From positions 1-46,682 of the forward strand of contig CANRSN010000016.1 of NCBI GenBank assembly GCA_947642455.1: 46,682 nucleotides of DNA, read 5' to 3'. Below, piece after piece: positions 34,707 to 43,841 of the stretch (position 1 is the stretch's first letter; every line of letters begins with the position of its first letter). The notes below the pieces were generated by a model that was given only the letters and a program-made list of their open reading frames with translations, had not been told where the DNA came from and did not search any database. Position numbers and translations under genes: made by a program. The DNA comes from an uncultured Clostridiaceae bacterium. GTDB taxonomy: Bacteria > Bacillota > Clostridia > TANB77 > CAG-508.

Positions 34707-34822
34707 AATGGAGATAAATGTAAAAAAACAGTACAAAATGTAGAATGTTTTATAATTTTATGATAAAATAATTTTGGAAAATTATTATTAAATAAAGCTA
34801 TTATATTTGTGGGGGATAATAT

Positions 34823-37576
34823 ATGTCTAAAGAATATGAAAGTGAGGCAATGCTTGAAGAAAAACTAATAAAACATCTAGAACTATTAGGTTATACAAGA
34901 ATTAGCTTAAACAATATAGATGATGTAAAAGAAAATTTTAGAAAACAAGTAAATGCTCATAATAAAGAAGAATTAAAAGAAAAAGAATTATCAAATAGAG
35001 AATTTGATAAATTATATACAATGATTACTGGTAAAGGTGTTTTTACTAGTAGTAAAATTTTAAGAGAAAAGCAATGTTTAGAAAGAGATAATGGAGAAAA
35101 AATATACATAGAATTATTCAATACTAGACAATGGTGTAAGAATATATATCAAGTTTCAAATCAAATAACAAGTATTACTGGAGAAAGAGAAACAAGATAT
35201 GATGTAACTCTATTTATTAATGGATTACCTTTAATTCAGATAGAGTTAAAAGCAAGAGGGAAAACTTTAAAAGAGGCAGTAAATCAAATTGAAAGATATA
35301 GAAGAACATCATATAAAGAATTATATAAATTTATTCAAATATATGTTGTAAGTAATGGAGTAAATACAAAATATTTTGCTAATACAGATGGAGAAATAAA
35401 CTTTGGATATACATTTTTCTGGACAAATGAAGAGAATAATAGAATTAGCAACTTAAGTGAATTTTCAATGTATTTTTTAGAAAAATGTTTTGTATCTAAG
35501 ATGATTGCTAGATATATGGTAATAAATGAAACTGATAAGCAACTAATGGTAATGAGACCATACCAAGTATATGCAGTAGAAGCACTCGTAAATCAAGCTA
35601 AGGAAACTAATAATAATGGATATATATGGCATACAACTGGATCAGGTAAGACATTAACATCATTTAAGGCAAGTCAAATCTTAGCAAATGAACCAGATAT
35701 CAAACAAGTATTTTTCTTAGTAGATAGAAAAGATTTAGATACACAAACATTTGATGAATTTAATAAATTTGAGCCAGGTTCTGTAGACTTTACAAATAGT
35801 ACATATAAATTAGTAAAGAATATTCAAGATTCATCGAAACCACTAATAATTACTACTATACAAAAAATGGCAAATGCTATTAATAATCCAAGATATGAAG
35901 AACTGATGGAAAAATACCGAGATGAAAAGGTTGTATTTATTATAGATGAGTGCCATAGAAGTCAATTTGGAGATATGCATAAGGCTATAAAAATGCATTT
36001 TAATAAAGCTCAATACTTTGGATTTACAGGGACACCAAGATTTCCTGATAACAAAAGCCAAGATGGAAGAACAACTGCGGATATTTTTGAGAAATGTTTA
36101 CACAAATATCTGCTTAAAGATGCAATAAGTGATGGAAATGTGCTAGGGTTTTCAGTTGATTATTATAAAACGATAGATGCTAATTTAGATAATATTGATT
36201 ATGTAGAAGTTGAAGGAATAAATACTGAAGAAGCATATATGGCAGATGAGAGAATCGAGAACATTACAGAAGGAATTCTCATAATGCATCCATTAAAGAC
36301 AAATGATATGACATATACTGCTATATTTGCAACATCAAGTATTCCACAATTAATAAAATATTATGATTGTTTTAAAGCAAAGAAAACAGATTTAAAAATT
36401 GCAGCAATATTTACATATGGATCAAATGAAGATTATGAAGGGAAAGATGAACTTTCATGCGAAAGTCTAGAAAGAATAATAAATGATTATAATAAAGTGT
36501 TTGAAACAAATTATTCATTAAATACATTTGATGGATATTTTAAAGATGTTTCTAAGAGAGTTAAGAATGCAGAAATTGATATTCTAATTGTAGTAAATAT
36601 GTTTTTAACAGGATTTGATAGTAAAAAGTTAAATACACTATATGTAGATAAATCTTTAAAATACCATGATTTAATACAAGCTTTTTCAAGAACGAATAGA
36701 GTAGAGAAAGCAACCAAAACACAAGGAAATATAGTAAGCTTCAGAACAACTAAAAAAGCAGTAGATAATGCAATAAGGATTTTTTCTGATACAAGTGATC
36801 CAGATGAAGTATTATTAAAATCATATGAATATTATAAAGAAAAATTTATAGAAATAGCAAAACAATTAAAAGAAGTGGTACCAACAGTAGAATTTGTAGA
36901 TACTATTCAATCTGAAGAAGAAAAGAAAAAGTTTATAGTTATATTTAGAGAATTAACCAAAATATTAATTAAACTTAGAATATTTAGAGAGTTTAAGTTT
37001 ACGGAAGAAGAGGTTGGAATATCACATCAAGAGTATTTAGATTATAAAAGCAAGTATTTAGATTTAGCTACTGGGAAAGAAACACAAAATAAAGTCAGTA
37101 TCTTAAACGATATAGATTTTGAATTAGAATTAATGTATACAGATAAAATAAATGTTGATTATATATTAAACTTAATGAAATCAATTGACTTAACTGATAA
37201 AGAACAAACCGATAAAGATATAAAGGAAATTTTAAATAAATTGGAAAATGCAGATAATAAAGACCTAAGATTAAAATCTGATTTAATTAGAGAATTCTTA
37301 AACAAAATTATACCAACACTTAATGAGAATGATTCAGTAGAAGAAAATTACTATAACTTTATGGATGAGCATAGAAAAAAGGAAATAAAAGATATTGCAA
37401 AAAAATATGATATTGATATTGAATTATTAAATGATATAATTGGTGAATATGAGTACTCTGGAATTTTAGACATTGGAAAAATAAAAGAAAAAATAGACAA
37501 ACCACTAATAGAAAAAGTTAATATAACAAAGCAGGTTAAAGAATTTATAGAAAATTTAATAAATAAATTCAAGTAG
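34823..37576 (+). CDS. hsdR: Type I RM restriction subunit HsdR (system 2)
   Basis: The 917-residue motor/nuclease subunit of a second type I system. The N-terminal nuclease shows RYDVTLFINGLPLIQIELKARG; the helicase has Walker A TTGSGKTLTSFKA (about residue 270), motif II VFIIDECHRSQFG (about 374), YFGFTGTPRF, NMFLTGFDSK and FSRTNRV. It belongs to a different subfamily from system 1 (DECH instead of DEAH, gene order R-M-S instead of M-S-R). A GGGGG RBS precedes ATG 34823. hsdM follows after 14 bp. Confidence 0.95.
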   Translation: MSKEYESEAMLEEKLIKHLELLGYTRISLNNIDDVKENFRKQVNAHNKEELKEKELSNREFDKLYTMITGKGVFTSSKILREKQCLERDNGEKIYIELFNTRQWCKNIYQVSNQITSITGERETRYDVTLFINGLPLIQIELKARGKTLKEAVNQIERYRRTSYKELYKFIQIYVVSNGVNTKYFANTDGEINFGYTFFWTNEENNRISNLSEFSMYFLEKCFVSKMIARYMVINETDKQLMVMRPYQVYAVEALVNQAKETNNNGYIWHTTGSGKTLTSFKASQILANEPDIKQVFFLVDRKDLDTQTFDEFNKFEPGSVDFTNSTYKLVKNIQDSSKPLIITTIQKMANAINNPRYEELMEKYRDEKVVFIIDECHRSQFGDMHKAIKMHFNKAQYFGFTGTPRFPDNKSQDGRTTADIFEKCLHKYLLKDAISDGNVLGFSVDYYKTIDANLDNIDYVEVEGINTEEAYMADERIENITEGILIMHPLKTNDMTYTAIFATSSIPQLIKYYDCFKAKKTDLKIAAIFTYGSNEDYEGKDELSCESLERIINDYNKVFETNYSLNTFDGYFKDVSKRVKNAEIDILIVVNMFLTGFDSKKLNTLYVDKSLKYHDLIQAFSRTNRVEKATKTQGNIVSFRTTKKAVDNAIRIFSDTSDPDEVLLKSYEYYKEKFIEIAKQLKEVVPTVEFVDTIQSEEEKKKFIVIFRELTKILIKLRIFREFKFTEEEVGISHQEYLDYKSKYLDLATGKETQNKVSILNDIDFELELMYTDKINVDYILNLMKSIDLTDKEQTDKDIKEILNKLENADNKDLRLKSDLIREFLNKIIPTLNENDSVEENYYNFMDEHRKKEIKDIAKKYDIDIELLNDIIGEYEYSGILDIGKIKEKIDKPLIEKVNITKQVKEFIENLINKFK

Positions 37577-37590
37577 AAGGAGAATGAATA

Positions 37591-39165
37591 ATGGATGTAG
37601 CAGAAAAGCAAAACAAACAGCAATCAGAGTTACACTCTAAATTGTGGAGTATGGCAAACGATTTAAGAGGAACAATGGATGCTTCTGAGTTTAAGAATTA
37701 CATACTAGGGCTAATATTTTATAGATTTTTATCAGAAAGATTAGTAAGCTATATTGAAGGAAAATTGTTAAATCAAGACAAACTAACATATGAACAGGCA
37801 TGGAAAAATGAAGAATATAGAGAAGCTATAATAGAAGATTTAATAAAAGATAGTGATGTGGGTTATGTAATAGAGCCAGAGTATTTATTTTCTAATTTAA
37901 TTAAATTAATAGAAACAGGAAATTTTGATATATCAATTTTAAACAAAGCAATTAGTAAAGTTTCGGAGTCAACACTTGGAAATGCAAGTCAACATGATTT
38001 TGAAAATTTATTTGAAGATATGGATTTAAATTCTTCAAAATTGGGTAGAGGTGAAAAAGAAAGAAGCAAACTAATTGGAACAATAATGCAAAAAATCAAT
38101 GATATTGATTTTGCATTTGAAGATACAGAAATCGATGTATTAGGAGATGCCTATGAATATTTAATAGGACAATTTGCAGCAAGTGCAGGAAAAAAAGCAG
38201 GAGAATATTATACACCACAACAAGTTTCAAATATATTGGCTAAAATAGTAACAATGGAAATAAAAGATCTAAAGAATGTTTATGATCCAACTTGTGGATC
38301 TGGTTCATTATTATTAAGAGTTGCTAGACAAAAAGATGTAAAAGTAAGTGCTTTTTATGGTCAAGAAAAAGTTAGTACAACATACAACCTAGCCAGAATG
38401 AATATGCTACTTCATAGAGTACCATTTAATAGATTTGATATATATAATGGAGATACCTTAGAAAATCCTTGTGAAGAACATATGAAAATGAAATTTCAGG
38501 CAATAGTAGCAAATCCGCCATATTCGGCTCAATGGTCTGCAGATGAAAGATTCTTAAATGATGAAAGATTTAGTAATTATGGAAAATTAGCACCAAAATC
38601 AAAAGCAGATTATGCATTTATACAACATATGATTTATCTACTAGATGATAATGGTACAATGGCGGTAGTTTTACCACATGGTGTATTATTTAGAGGCGCT
38701 AGTGAAGGTATTATTAGACAATTTTTAATAGAAGAGAAAAACTATTTAGATGCAGTAATTGGATTACCAGCAAATATATTTTATGGAACATCAATTCCAA
38801 CTTGTATATTAGTGTTTAAAAAATGTAGAACAAGTGATAATGTATTATTTATAGATGCATCAAAAGACTTTGAACCTGGAAAAAATCAAAACAGGTTAAG
38901 AGATGAAGATGTTGATAAAATTATAAATACATATAAAGATAGAAGAGAATTAGAAAAATATTCTCATCTAGCTACAATGGCTGAAATAAAGGAAAACGAT
39001 TATAATTTAAACATTCCAAGATATGTAGATACTTTTGAGGAAGAAGAAGAAATAGATTTAGATGCTGTTCAAGCAGAATTAGAAAGAATAGATGAAGAAG
39101 ATAAAAAAGTAACAGAAGAGCTTAATAAATATCTGAAAGAACTAGGATTAAAAGAATTAAAATAG
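37591..39165 (+). CDS. hsdM: Type I RM methyltransferase subunit HsdM (system 2)
   Basis: An N6-adenine methyltransferase with the HsdM_N domain (KLWSMANDLRGTMDASEFKNYILGLIFYRFLSERL), AGEYYTPQQVS, motif I VYDPTCGSGSLLL, and catalytic VANPPYSAQW with Asn308. All motifs are canonical. The C-terminal tail is acidic and coiled-coil-like. AAGGAG precedes ATG 37591. A bidirectional terminator follows instead of an hsdS in the same direction. Confidence 0.95.
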   Translation: MDVAEKQNKQQSELHSKLWSMANDLRGTMDASEFKNYILGLIFYRFLSERLVSYIEGKLLNQDKLTYEQAWKNEEYREAIIEDLIKDSDVGYVIEPEYLFSNLIKLIETGNFDISILNKAISKVSESTLGNASQHDFENLFEDMDLNSSKLGRGEKERSKLIGTIMQKINDIDFAFEDTEIDVLGDAYEYLIGQFAASAGKKAGEYYTPQQVSNILAKIVTMEIKDLKNVYDPTCGSGSLLLRVARQKDVKVSAFYGQEKVSTTYNLARMNMLLHRVPFNRFDIYNGDTLENPCEEHMKMKFQAIVANPPYSAQWSADERFLNDERFSNYGKLAPKSKADYAFIQHMIYLLDDNGTMAVVLPHGVLFRGASEGIIRQFLIEEKNYLDAVIGLPANIFYGTSIPTCILVFKKCRTSDNVLFIDASKDFEPGKNQNRLRDEDVDKIINTYKDRRELEKYSHLATMAEIKENDYNLNIPRYVDTFEEEEEIDLDAVQAELERIDEEDKKVTEELNKYLKELGLKELK

Positions 39166-39169
39166 AAAG

Positions 39170-39199
39170 AATGACTACACCATTTAAAGTGTAGTCATT
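39170..39199. terminator. Bidirectional terminator between hsdM and the inverted hsdS half
   Basis: AATGACTACAC (39170-39180) pairs with GTGTAGTCATT (39189-39199); loop CATTTAAA, T-rich on the plus strand. Confidence 0.75.
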
Positions 39200-39784
39200 T
39201 TATATGAACATTTGTTGAAGTAAATACTTTTTGAAAGAAATTAGATTTCTAAGTAAACAATTTTGTAAGTCTATTTTGCTATCTATTAAAGATAGAGTTT
39301 TTGATATTTCCTTTTGAACATCAATAGTAGGGATTTTTACTAATATTTTTTCGAAGTTAGATTTATTTATAATTGATGTAGCAGATGTACCTGCTATTGA
39401 TTGCATATAAGATTTTTTGTGTTCAAATAAATAATATAGAAAATCTATGTCACAGTCATCATTAGGAATGATAGCATTAATCTGTTGATTACAAGAACCT
39501 TCTACTTTTAAAATAGCATTTTTTCCAATACTAGCAATACATGTTATTAACAGAGAGTTTTTAGGAAGTTCTCGTCCAGCACTTAATCCTAATTGAGTCA
39601 AACATACTTTTGAAGAATATATATTTTTGGATTCAGTAATATCGGAAGGAGTTACCCAAGTAATATTTCCATTATGCCAATAATTTGGATTATCCTTAGA
39701 AGGAGTTGTTCCAGTTATAACGATACCAATATCTTTTATTTGTTTTTCATTGTAGTTTAAAGAATTAAAAGACTTAGTAATCAA
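39200..39784 (-). CDS. hsdS: Half-length HsdS specificity protein, inverted
   Basis: This 194-residue protein is one target-recognition domain plus the conserved helix: KQIKDIGIVITGTTPSKDNPNYW, ITWVTPSDI, SLLITCIASIGKNAI, NQQINAIIP and the closing SKTLSLIDSKIDLQNCLLRNLISFKKYLLQQMFI. A full HsdS has two such halves. It faces hsdM and is head-to-head with the next half gene. It could be an unexpressed specificity cassette or a half-subunit acting as a dimer. The two halves end with similar 3' sequences (17 of 21 bases from the LLQ codons), which would serve as recombination homology. Confidence 0.88.
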   Translation of the reverse strand: MITKSFNSLNYNEKQIKDIGIVITGTTPSKDNPNYWHNGNITWVTPSDITESKNIYSSKVCLTQLGLSAGRELPKNSLLITCIASIGKNAILKVEGSCNQQINAIIPNDDCDIDFLYYLFEHKKSYMQSIAGTSATSIINKSNFEKILVKIPTIDVQKEISKTLSLIDSKIDLQNCLLRNLISFKKYLLQQMFI

Positions 39785-39819
39785 TCCCGTTTTATATATA
39801 AATAGGACTGATTCAAAAG

Positions 39820-40389
39820 ATGTATAATAGTAATTATGATCATAAAATAAAGATGAAAGATTTAATTATACAAAAATCTGTTAGAAATGCCAAGAATGAA
39901 GTTGATAATGTATACAGTGTTAGTAATAAAGAAGGCTTTATATTGCAATCGGAACAATTTAAAGATAGAACAGTGGCGAGTGAAGATACTAAAAATTATA
40001 AAATTATTGAGAAAAATGATTTTGCATATAATCCAGCTCGTATTAATGTAGGATCTATTGCAAGAATGAAACAAAATGTACATGGAATAATTAGTCCAAT
40101 GTACATATGCTTTAGATGTAATCAAAGAATAATTCCTGATTATTTAGAATATTTTTTTGAATCATATCAATTCACATATGAAATGAACAAAAGACTTGAA
40201 GGAAGTGTAAGAATGTGTTTGTCATATGAATCAATAATAAACATACCAATAGAATTACCAAGCATAGAAGAACAGAGAAAAGTATCAAATTTACTAAATA
40301 GCATAGATAGTAAGAAAAGCCAAGAAAAATATAAATTGGAAAAATTAAAGGATTTAAAAAAAGGATTATTACAAAAAATGTTTATATAG
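39820..40389 (+). CDS. hsdS: Half-length HsdS specificity protein
   Basis: A 189-residue single target-recognition domain (VYSVSNKEGFILQSEQFKDR, NDFAYNPARINVGSIARM, SPMYICFRC, SVRMCLSYESIINIPIELPSIEEQRKVSNLLNSID) with a closing helix KKGLLQKMFI. It differs in sequence from the inverted half, so the two recognise different half-sites if both are used. It is oriented with hsdR and hsdM but separated from hsdM by the inverted half and a terminator, so it needs its own promoter. No strong RBS precedes ATG 39820; an internal ATG at 39853 is possible. Confidence 0.88.
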   Translation: MYNSNYDHKIKMKDLIIQKSVRNAKNEVDNVYSVSNKEGFILQSEQFKDRTVASEDTKNYKIIEKNDFAYNPARINVGSIARMKQNVHGIISPMYICFRCNQRIIPDYLEYFFESYQFTYEMNKRLEGSVRMCLSYESIINIPIELPSIEEQRKVSNLLNSIDSKKSQEKYKLEKLKDLKKGLLQKMFI

Positions 40390-40412
40390 AGTAGCCAAAA
40401 AAGCTACTCTAT
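40386..40412 (+). terminator. Terminator after hsdS half
   Basis: ATAGAGTAGC (40386-40395) pairs with GCTACTCTAT (40403-40412); loop CAAAAAA. The U-tail is poor. Confidence 0.65.
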
Positions 40413-40461
40413 ATTGCTATATATGAAGAAATGTTATATGATAACAAAAGAGGTAAGTAAA

Positions 40462-40824
40462 ATGTATAGTAAAGAAGTAAAGGAATATTTTGAAAATCCA
40501 ATAAATATGGGAATAATTGAAGATGCGAATGGAATAGGACAAATAAAAAATGAAATCTGTAGTGATATAATAAAAATATATTTAAAAGTCAATGAAAAAA
40601 ATATTATAGAAGATGCAAAATTTGAAGCAAAAGGATGTCCTCCAGTTATAGCAGCATGTTGTGCTATAACAAATATGATTAAGAATATGAATATAGATGA
40701 ATCTAAAAATATAACTGCAAAAGAAATAATTGAAAAGTTAAATGGATTACCAAAAGAAAAAGTACATTGTGCAGAGTTAGTAATAAAAACTTTTAAAAAA
40801 GCTATCAAAAGTATTACTAAGTAA
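40462..40824 (+). CDS. NifU/IscU-like iron-sulfur scaffold protein
   Basis: A 120-residue protein matching the NifU N-terminal/IscU family: YSKEVKEYFENPINMGIIEDANG, NEICSD (first Cys), GCPPVIAACCAITNMI (second Cys) and GLPKEKVHCAELV (third Cys with preceding His). These three Cys bind the nascent Fe-S cluster. The usual CGD around the first Cys is CSD. AGAGGT precedes ATG 40462; the frame runs further up without support. No cysteine desulfurase is nearby, so its role as cargo of a defence element is unclear. Confidence 0.85.
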   Translation: MYSKEVKEYFENPINMGIIEDANGIGQIKNEICSDIIKIYLKVNEKNIIEDAKFEAKGCPPVIAACCAITNMIKNMNIDESKNITAKEIIEKLNGLPKEKVHCAELVIKTFKKAIKSITK

Positions 40825-40846
40825 AATGAACAGAAAGGAGCGAATT

Positions 40847-41578
40847 ATGATATACATTACAGGAGCTACTCATGCAGATTTTAATAGATTTTCAATAAAA
40901 AATTTTTCAATACAAGAGAAAATGAGAAAAGATGACTATGTTATTATTTGTGGAGATTTTGGTGGAATATGGAATTATATAACTGAAAATATGTATGAAC
41001 AGCAGTGGCTTAATTGGCTAGATAGTAAAAGTTTTACAACATTATTTGTTGATGGAAATCATGAAAACTTTGAAAGATTATATAGATATTCTGCAAATGA
41101 ATGGCATGGAGGAAAAGTACATAAAATAAGAAATTCTGTTATTCATTTAATACGTGGAGAAATATATGATATAGGCAATAAGAAATTTTTTACATTTGGT
41201 GGTGCAAGATCACATGATATACAAGATGGAATATTGAATTTAGATGAAGAAGAAAAGATTTATGAAATGAGAAAAAAAGGAGCATATTTTAGAATAAGAG
41301 ATTATTCTTGGTAGGATTTAGAAATTCCTACTGGGGAAGAAATGCAAAGTGGAATCAAGAACTTAGAAAAGGCTAATTATAAGGTGGATTATATTATTAC
41401 TCATTGCTGTCCAACCAATATTCAAACATTACTAAATCCATCTTATAAAAAAGATATTTTAACATACTACTTACAGAAGATATCTGAACAGTGTGAGTTT
41501 AAGAAATGGTATTTTGGACATTATCATGATTATAGACAAATTAATTCACAGTTTACATTGCTATATGAAAATATATGA
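40847..41578 (+). pseudogene. Calcineurin-like metallophosphoesterase interrupted by TAG
   Basis: The two reading frames 40847-41314 and 41315-41578 are the same frame separated by TAG at 41312-41314, in the context YSW-stop-DLEIPTGEEM, where relatives have Trp or Lys. Phosphoesterase motifs are otherwise present: CGDFGGIW, VDGNHENF, THCCP and FGHYHDYR. The first metal motif is ITGATHADF rather than GDTHGDF, so the metal-binding Asp is also lost. AAAGGAG precedes ATG 40847. It overlaps no neighbour and probably belonged to an element operon. Both lesions suggest an inactive gene. Confidence 0.8.
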
Positions 41579-41621
41579 CCATTAGAATTTAATAGTATTT
41601 TTGAATAGAGAGGTGATATCA

Positions 41622-41966
41622 ATGAGTAAATATACAGATGAAGATATTAGAAATAAATCAAAGATAACATGCCAAATTGCAGGAGATTATTTAGGAATTT
41701 CAGCTAATGCAGTTTCTATTGGCATGAGAAATAATTTGTTACCAATAGGTTTTGCAATTCATAATGAAGAAAATGATAGAGGATTTTCAGAGAGTTGGTC
41801 ATATTATATAGTTGCTGAGAGACTGATTGCATACAAATATGGAAAAATATCTGAAGTTAGAGTTCAAAATATTGAAAATAATTTGGAGACTATCATAAAA
41901 GAGTTCGAATCAATGAAAAATGAATTACTTTTTATATTAAGCGAAAACGCAGAACAAGAGAACTAG
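41622..41966 (+). CDS. Putative DNA-binding protein with helix-turn-helix, 114 aa
   Basis: The N-terminal part KITCQIAGDYLGISANAVSIGMRNNLLPIGFAIHN reads as a helix-turn-helix/excisionase-type domain; the C-terminal part (VRVQNIENNLETIIKEFESMKNEL) is a coiled coil. Similar small regulators are common in clostridial integrative elements, but the precise family is uncertain. GAGAGGTGAT precedes ATG 41622. Its 3' end lies in a hairpin that may terminate its transcript. Confidence 0.7.
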   Translation: MSKYTDEDIRNKSKITCQIAGDYLGISANAVSIGMRNNLLPIGFAIHNEENDRGFSESWSYYIVAERLIAYKYGKISEVRVQNIENNLETIIKEFESMKNELLFILSENAEQEN

Positions 41967-41991
41967 AACTATATGAGTATGCGTTTTCGCT
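41940..41991 (+). terminator. Hairpin at the 3' end of the HTH gene
   Basis: AGCGAAAACGCA (41940-41951) pairs with TGCGTTTTCGCT (41980-41991), a perfect 12-bp stem with 28-nt loop. There is no T-run, so it may instead be an attenuator or processing site for the following gene. Confidence 0.45.
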
Positions 41992-42041
41992 AGGAAAGTA
42001 TGAAAATAAAGAAAAGAAATTTGAAGGAAAGGAAGATGTTT

Positions 42042-43302
42042 ATGGATAATTTATCTATAAAATTTGAACGAAAAAAACTTTATGATGAAATTTGGGATAT
42101 TTCATTAACAGGTGTTTCTAAAAAATATGGACTAAATTATACAAAATTGGTACAAGCATGCAAAGAAAATAATGTTCCATATCCATCTTCGGCATATTGG
42201 ACTAAGAAGAATATGGGACTAGATTACTCAACAGAGATTGTTGAATTGCCAGAAACAGAAGAAAAGGAAATTGAAGTTCCATTAAAAAATACGGGAGCGC
42301 TAATTGATGAAAAAGTAAGTGATAAAGACAAATTTATTAAAGAATTCAGTTTCTTAAATTTCTTAGAGGAAGATGAAAAAAATAAAGTAGCTGAAGTTAT
42401 TTACGAGTTGAGTATAGATAAATATAAGAAAAATCATAAAGTAATTGTTGAATATAAAAATAAGAAAAAAGAAGAACGAAGAGAAGAAAGAAAAGCTAAT
42501 TATTTTAATCCTTATTATAATATTCATAATTATGTAGAAAAGGGATATTTCGCAAATGTATCAAAAATACAAAAAGATAGATGTATGAAGATATTAGGTG
42601 CAATTTATTTTGCAATAGAGGAATTAGGAGGAAAAGTAAATAATGATTTTTCACTATATGTTCATGATGAACGTGTTACCATTGAAATAGAAGAGTTACA
42701 AGATAAAGTAATACATGAATTAACCAAAGAAGAGGCAAAAAAAATTATTAGAATATGAGGAATCTCAAAAGAGACACACATATGGATATAAGCCTAATAT
42801 AAGGAAGTATGATTATGTTTATAATGGTAAATTGAAAATAACCTGTGGCAATAGAAAATACCTAAGAGAAAATGATAAAATAAGACTGGAAGATAAACTA
42901 GGAGATATAATAATAAAATTATATGAACAATCTGAAGAAACAAAAAATGAAAGACTAGAAAGAGAAGAAATTGCAAGAATACAAAGAGAAGAGGAAGAAA
43001 GAAAAGAAAAAATCAGAAATGCTAAAAAGAATGAAGCACAAAAAATTAAAAAATTGATGAATTGTGCAGAGGATTATAAAATAGCATGTGATATAAGAAA
43101 TTATATTGAGGCAGTTTCTAAAAAAGAAACCGTAACAGCTGAAATAAAAGAATGGATTAAATGGGCTAATAAAAAAGCAAACTGGTTCGATCCTACTATT
43201 GACGAAGAAGATGAACTCCTTGGGAAAAGAGATCATACAGAATCTATGGAAGATAAAAATAATAAATTAAATAAATATGGTTCATATTATGATTGGTACT
43301 AA
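42042..43302 (+). pseudogene. Conserved hypothetical protein broken by frameshift in an A8 tract
   Basis: The first frame (42042-42758) encodes NLSIKFERKKLYDEIWDISLTGVSKKYGLNYTKLVQACKENNVPYPSSAYWTKKNMGLD, an N-terminal helix-turn-helix-like module of a conserved but uncharacterised clostridial family, and stops at TGA just after GCAAAAAAAATT. Removing one A gives EAKKLLEYEESQKRHTYGYKPNIRKYDYVYNGKLKITCGN and the second frame to 43302, which has a Glu/Arg-rich coiled coil and WIKWANKKANWFDPTIDEEDELLG. The restored protein is about 420 residues. The A8 tract could be a replication or transcription slippage site, so some full-length product is possible. Confidence 0.75.
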
Positions 43303-43339
43303 AAGTGATAATTAAATTTTAATAATTAGGGGAAATAAA

Positions 43340-43750
43340 ATGTTAGAAGAATTTATTAAACAAATTGATGAACAAATAGAAAAGGCTATAGAACTTGGAA
43401 AAAAATGTGTCGAAAACGAACTTGAGTTAAATACAAGTATAGAAACAATAGACAAACTAGATGAGATAGTTGAGTTTATAAGGAATTTATATCAGAAAAA
43501 ATTAATAGATGAAAATGTAGCATGGAATATAGCAGTATCCCTAGGCACATTATTAGGAGAAATGATTATAAACAAACATGGATTTAGATGGAATATCAAT
43601 AGTGATAATATCCCAATAATAAAAACATCTGTAGATGACCAATTATCTCCAATAACCAAAGTTTATAAGATAATAGTAAGCGAGGATGATGTTGAAGGTA
43701 GACCAAGTAGTTTTTATAAAGGATTTATTACACTGTATAATAATAAATAG
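43340..43750 (+). CDS. Hypothetical protein, 136 aa, DUF3806-like
   Basis: An acidic, soluble protein with a helical N-terminus and the pattern NIAVSLGTLLGEMIINKHGFRWNI..IIKTSVDDQLSPITKVYKII, similar in layout to DUF3806 proteins (LGxYLGE, later IxPxxKV). Function unknown; such proteins are sometimes immunity-like. AGGGG lies upstream of ATG 43340. It is followed by a bidirectional terminator. Confidence 0.6.
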   Translation: MLEEFIKQIDEQIEKAIELGKKCVENELELNTSIETIDKLDEIVEFIRNLYQKKLIDENVAWNIAVSLGTLLGEMIINKHGFRWNINSDNIPIIKTSVDDQLSPITKVYKIIVSEDDVEGRPSSFYKGFITLYNNK

Positions 43751-43788
43751 GAAGGATATGTAATTTTATTTGATTAGAAAATCCGGAT

Positions 43789-43833
43789 AAAAAAATAGGG
43801 AAATGTTACAAATTAATAATCTCCCTATTTTTT
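43789..43833. terminator. Bidirectional terminator
   Basis: AAAAAATAGGGA (43790-43801) pairs with TCCCTATTTTTT (43822-43833), giving T-runs on both strands between convergent genes. Confidence 0.8.
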
Positions 43834-43841
43834 ATTAAATT

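Noticed and set aside
39785-39819. Invertase recognition site between the two hsdS halves
   Set aside because: No convincing inverted repeat was found in the short gap and no dedicated invertase gene is nearby; only the 3' ends of the halves share homology.
41300-41330. Stop-codon recoding (TAG read as an amino acid)
   Set aside because: Core genes such as spoIIGA, sigE, sigG and hsdM end normally, broken genes carry TAA as well as TAG, and the phosphoesterase has also lost a metal ligand. Decay is the simpler explanation.
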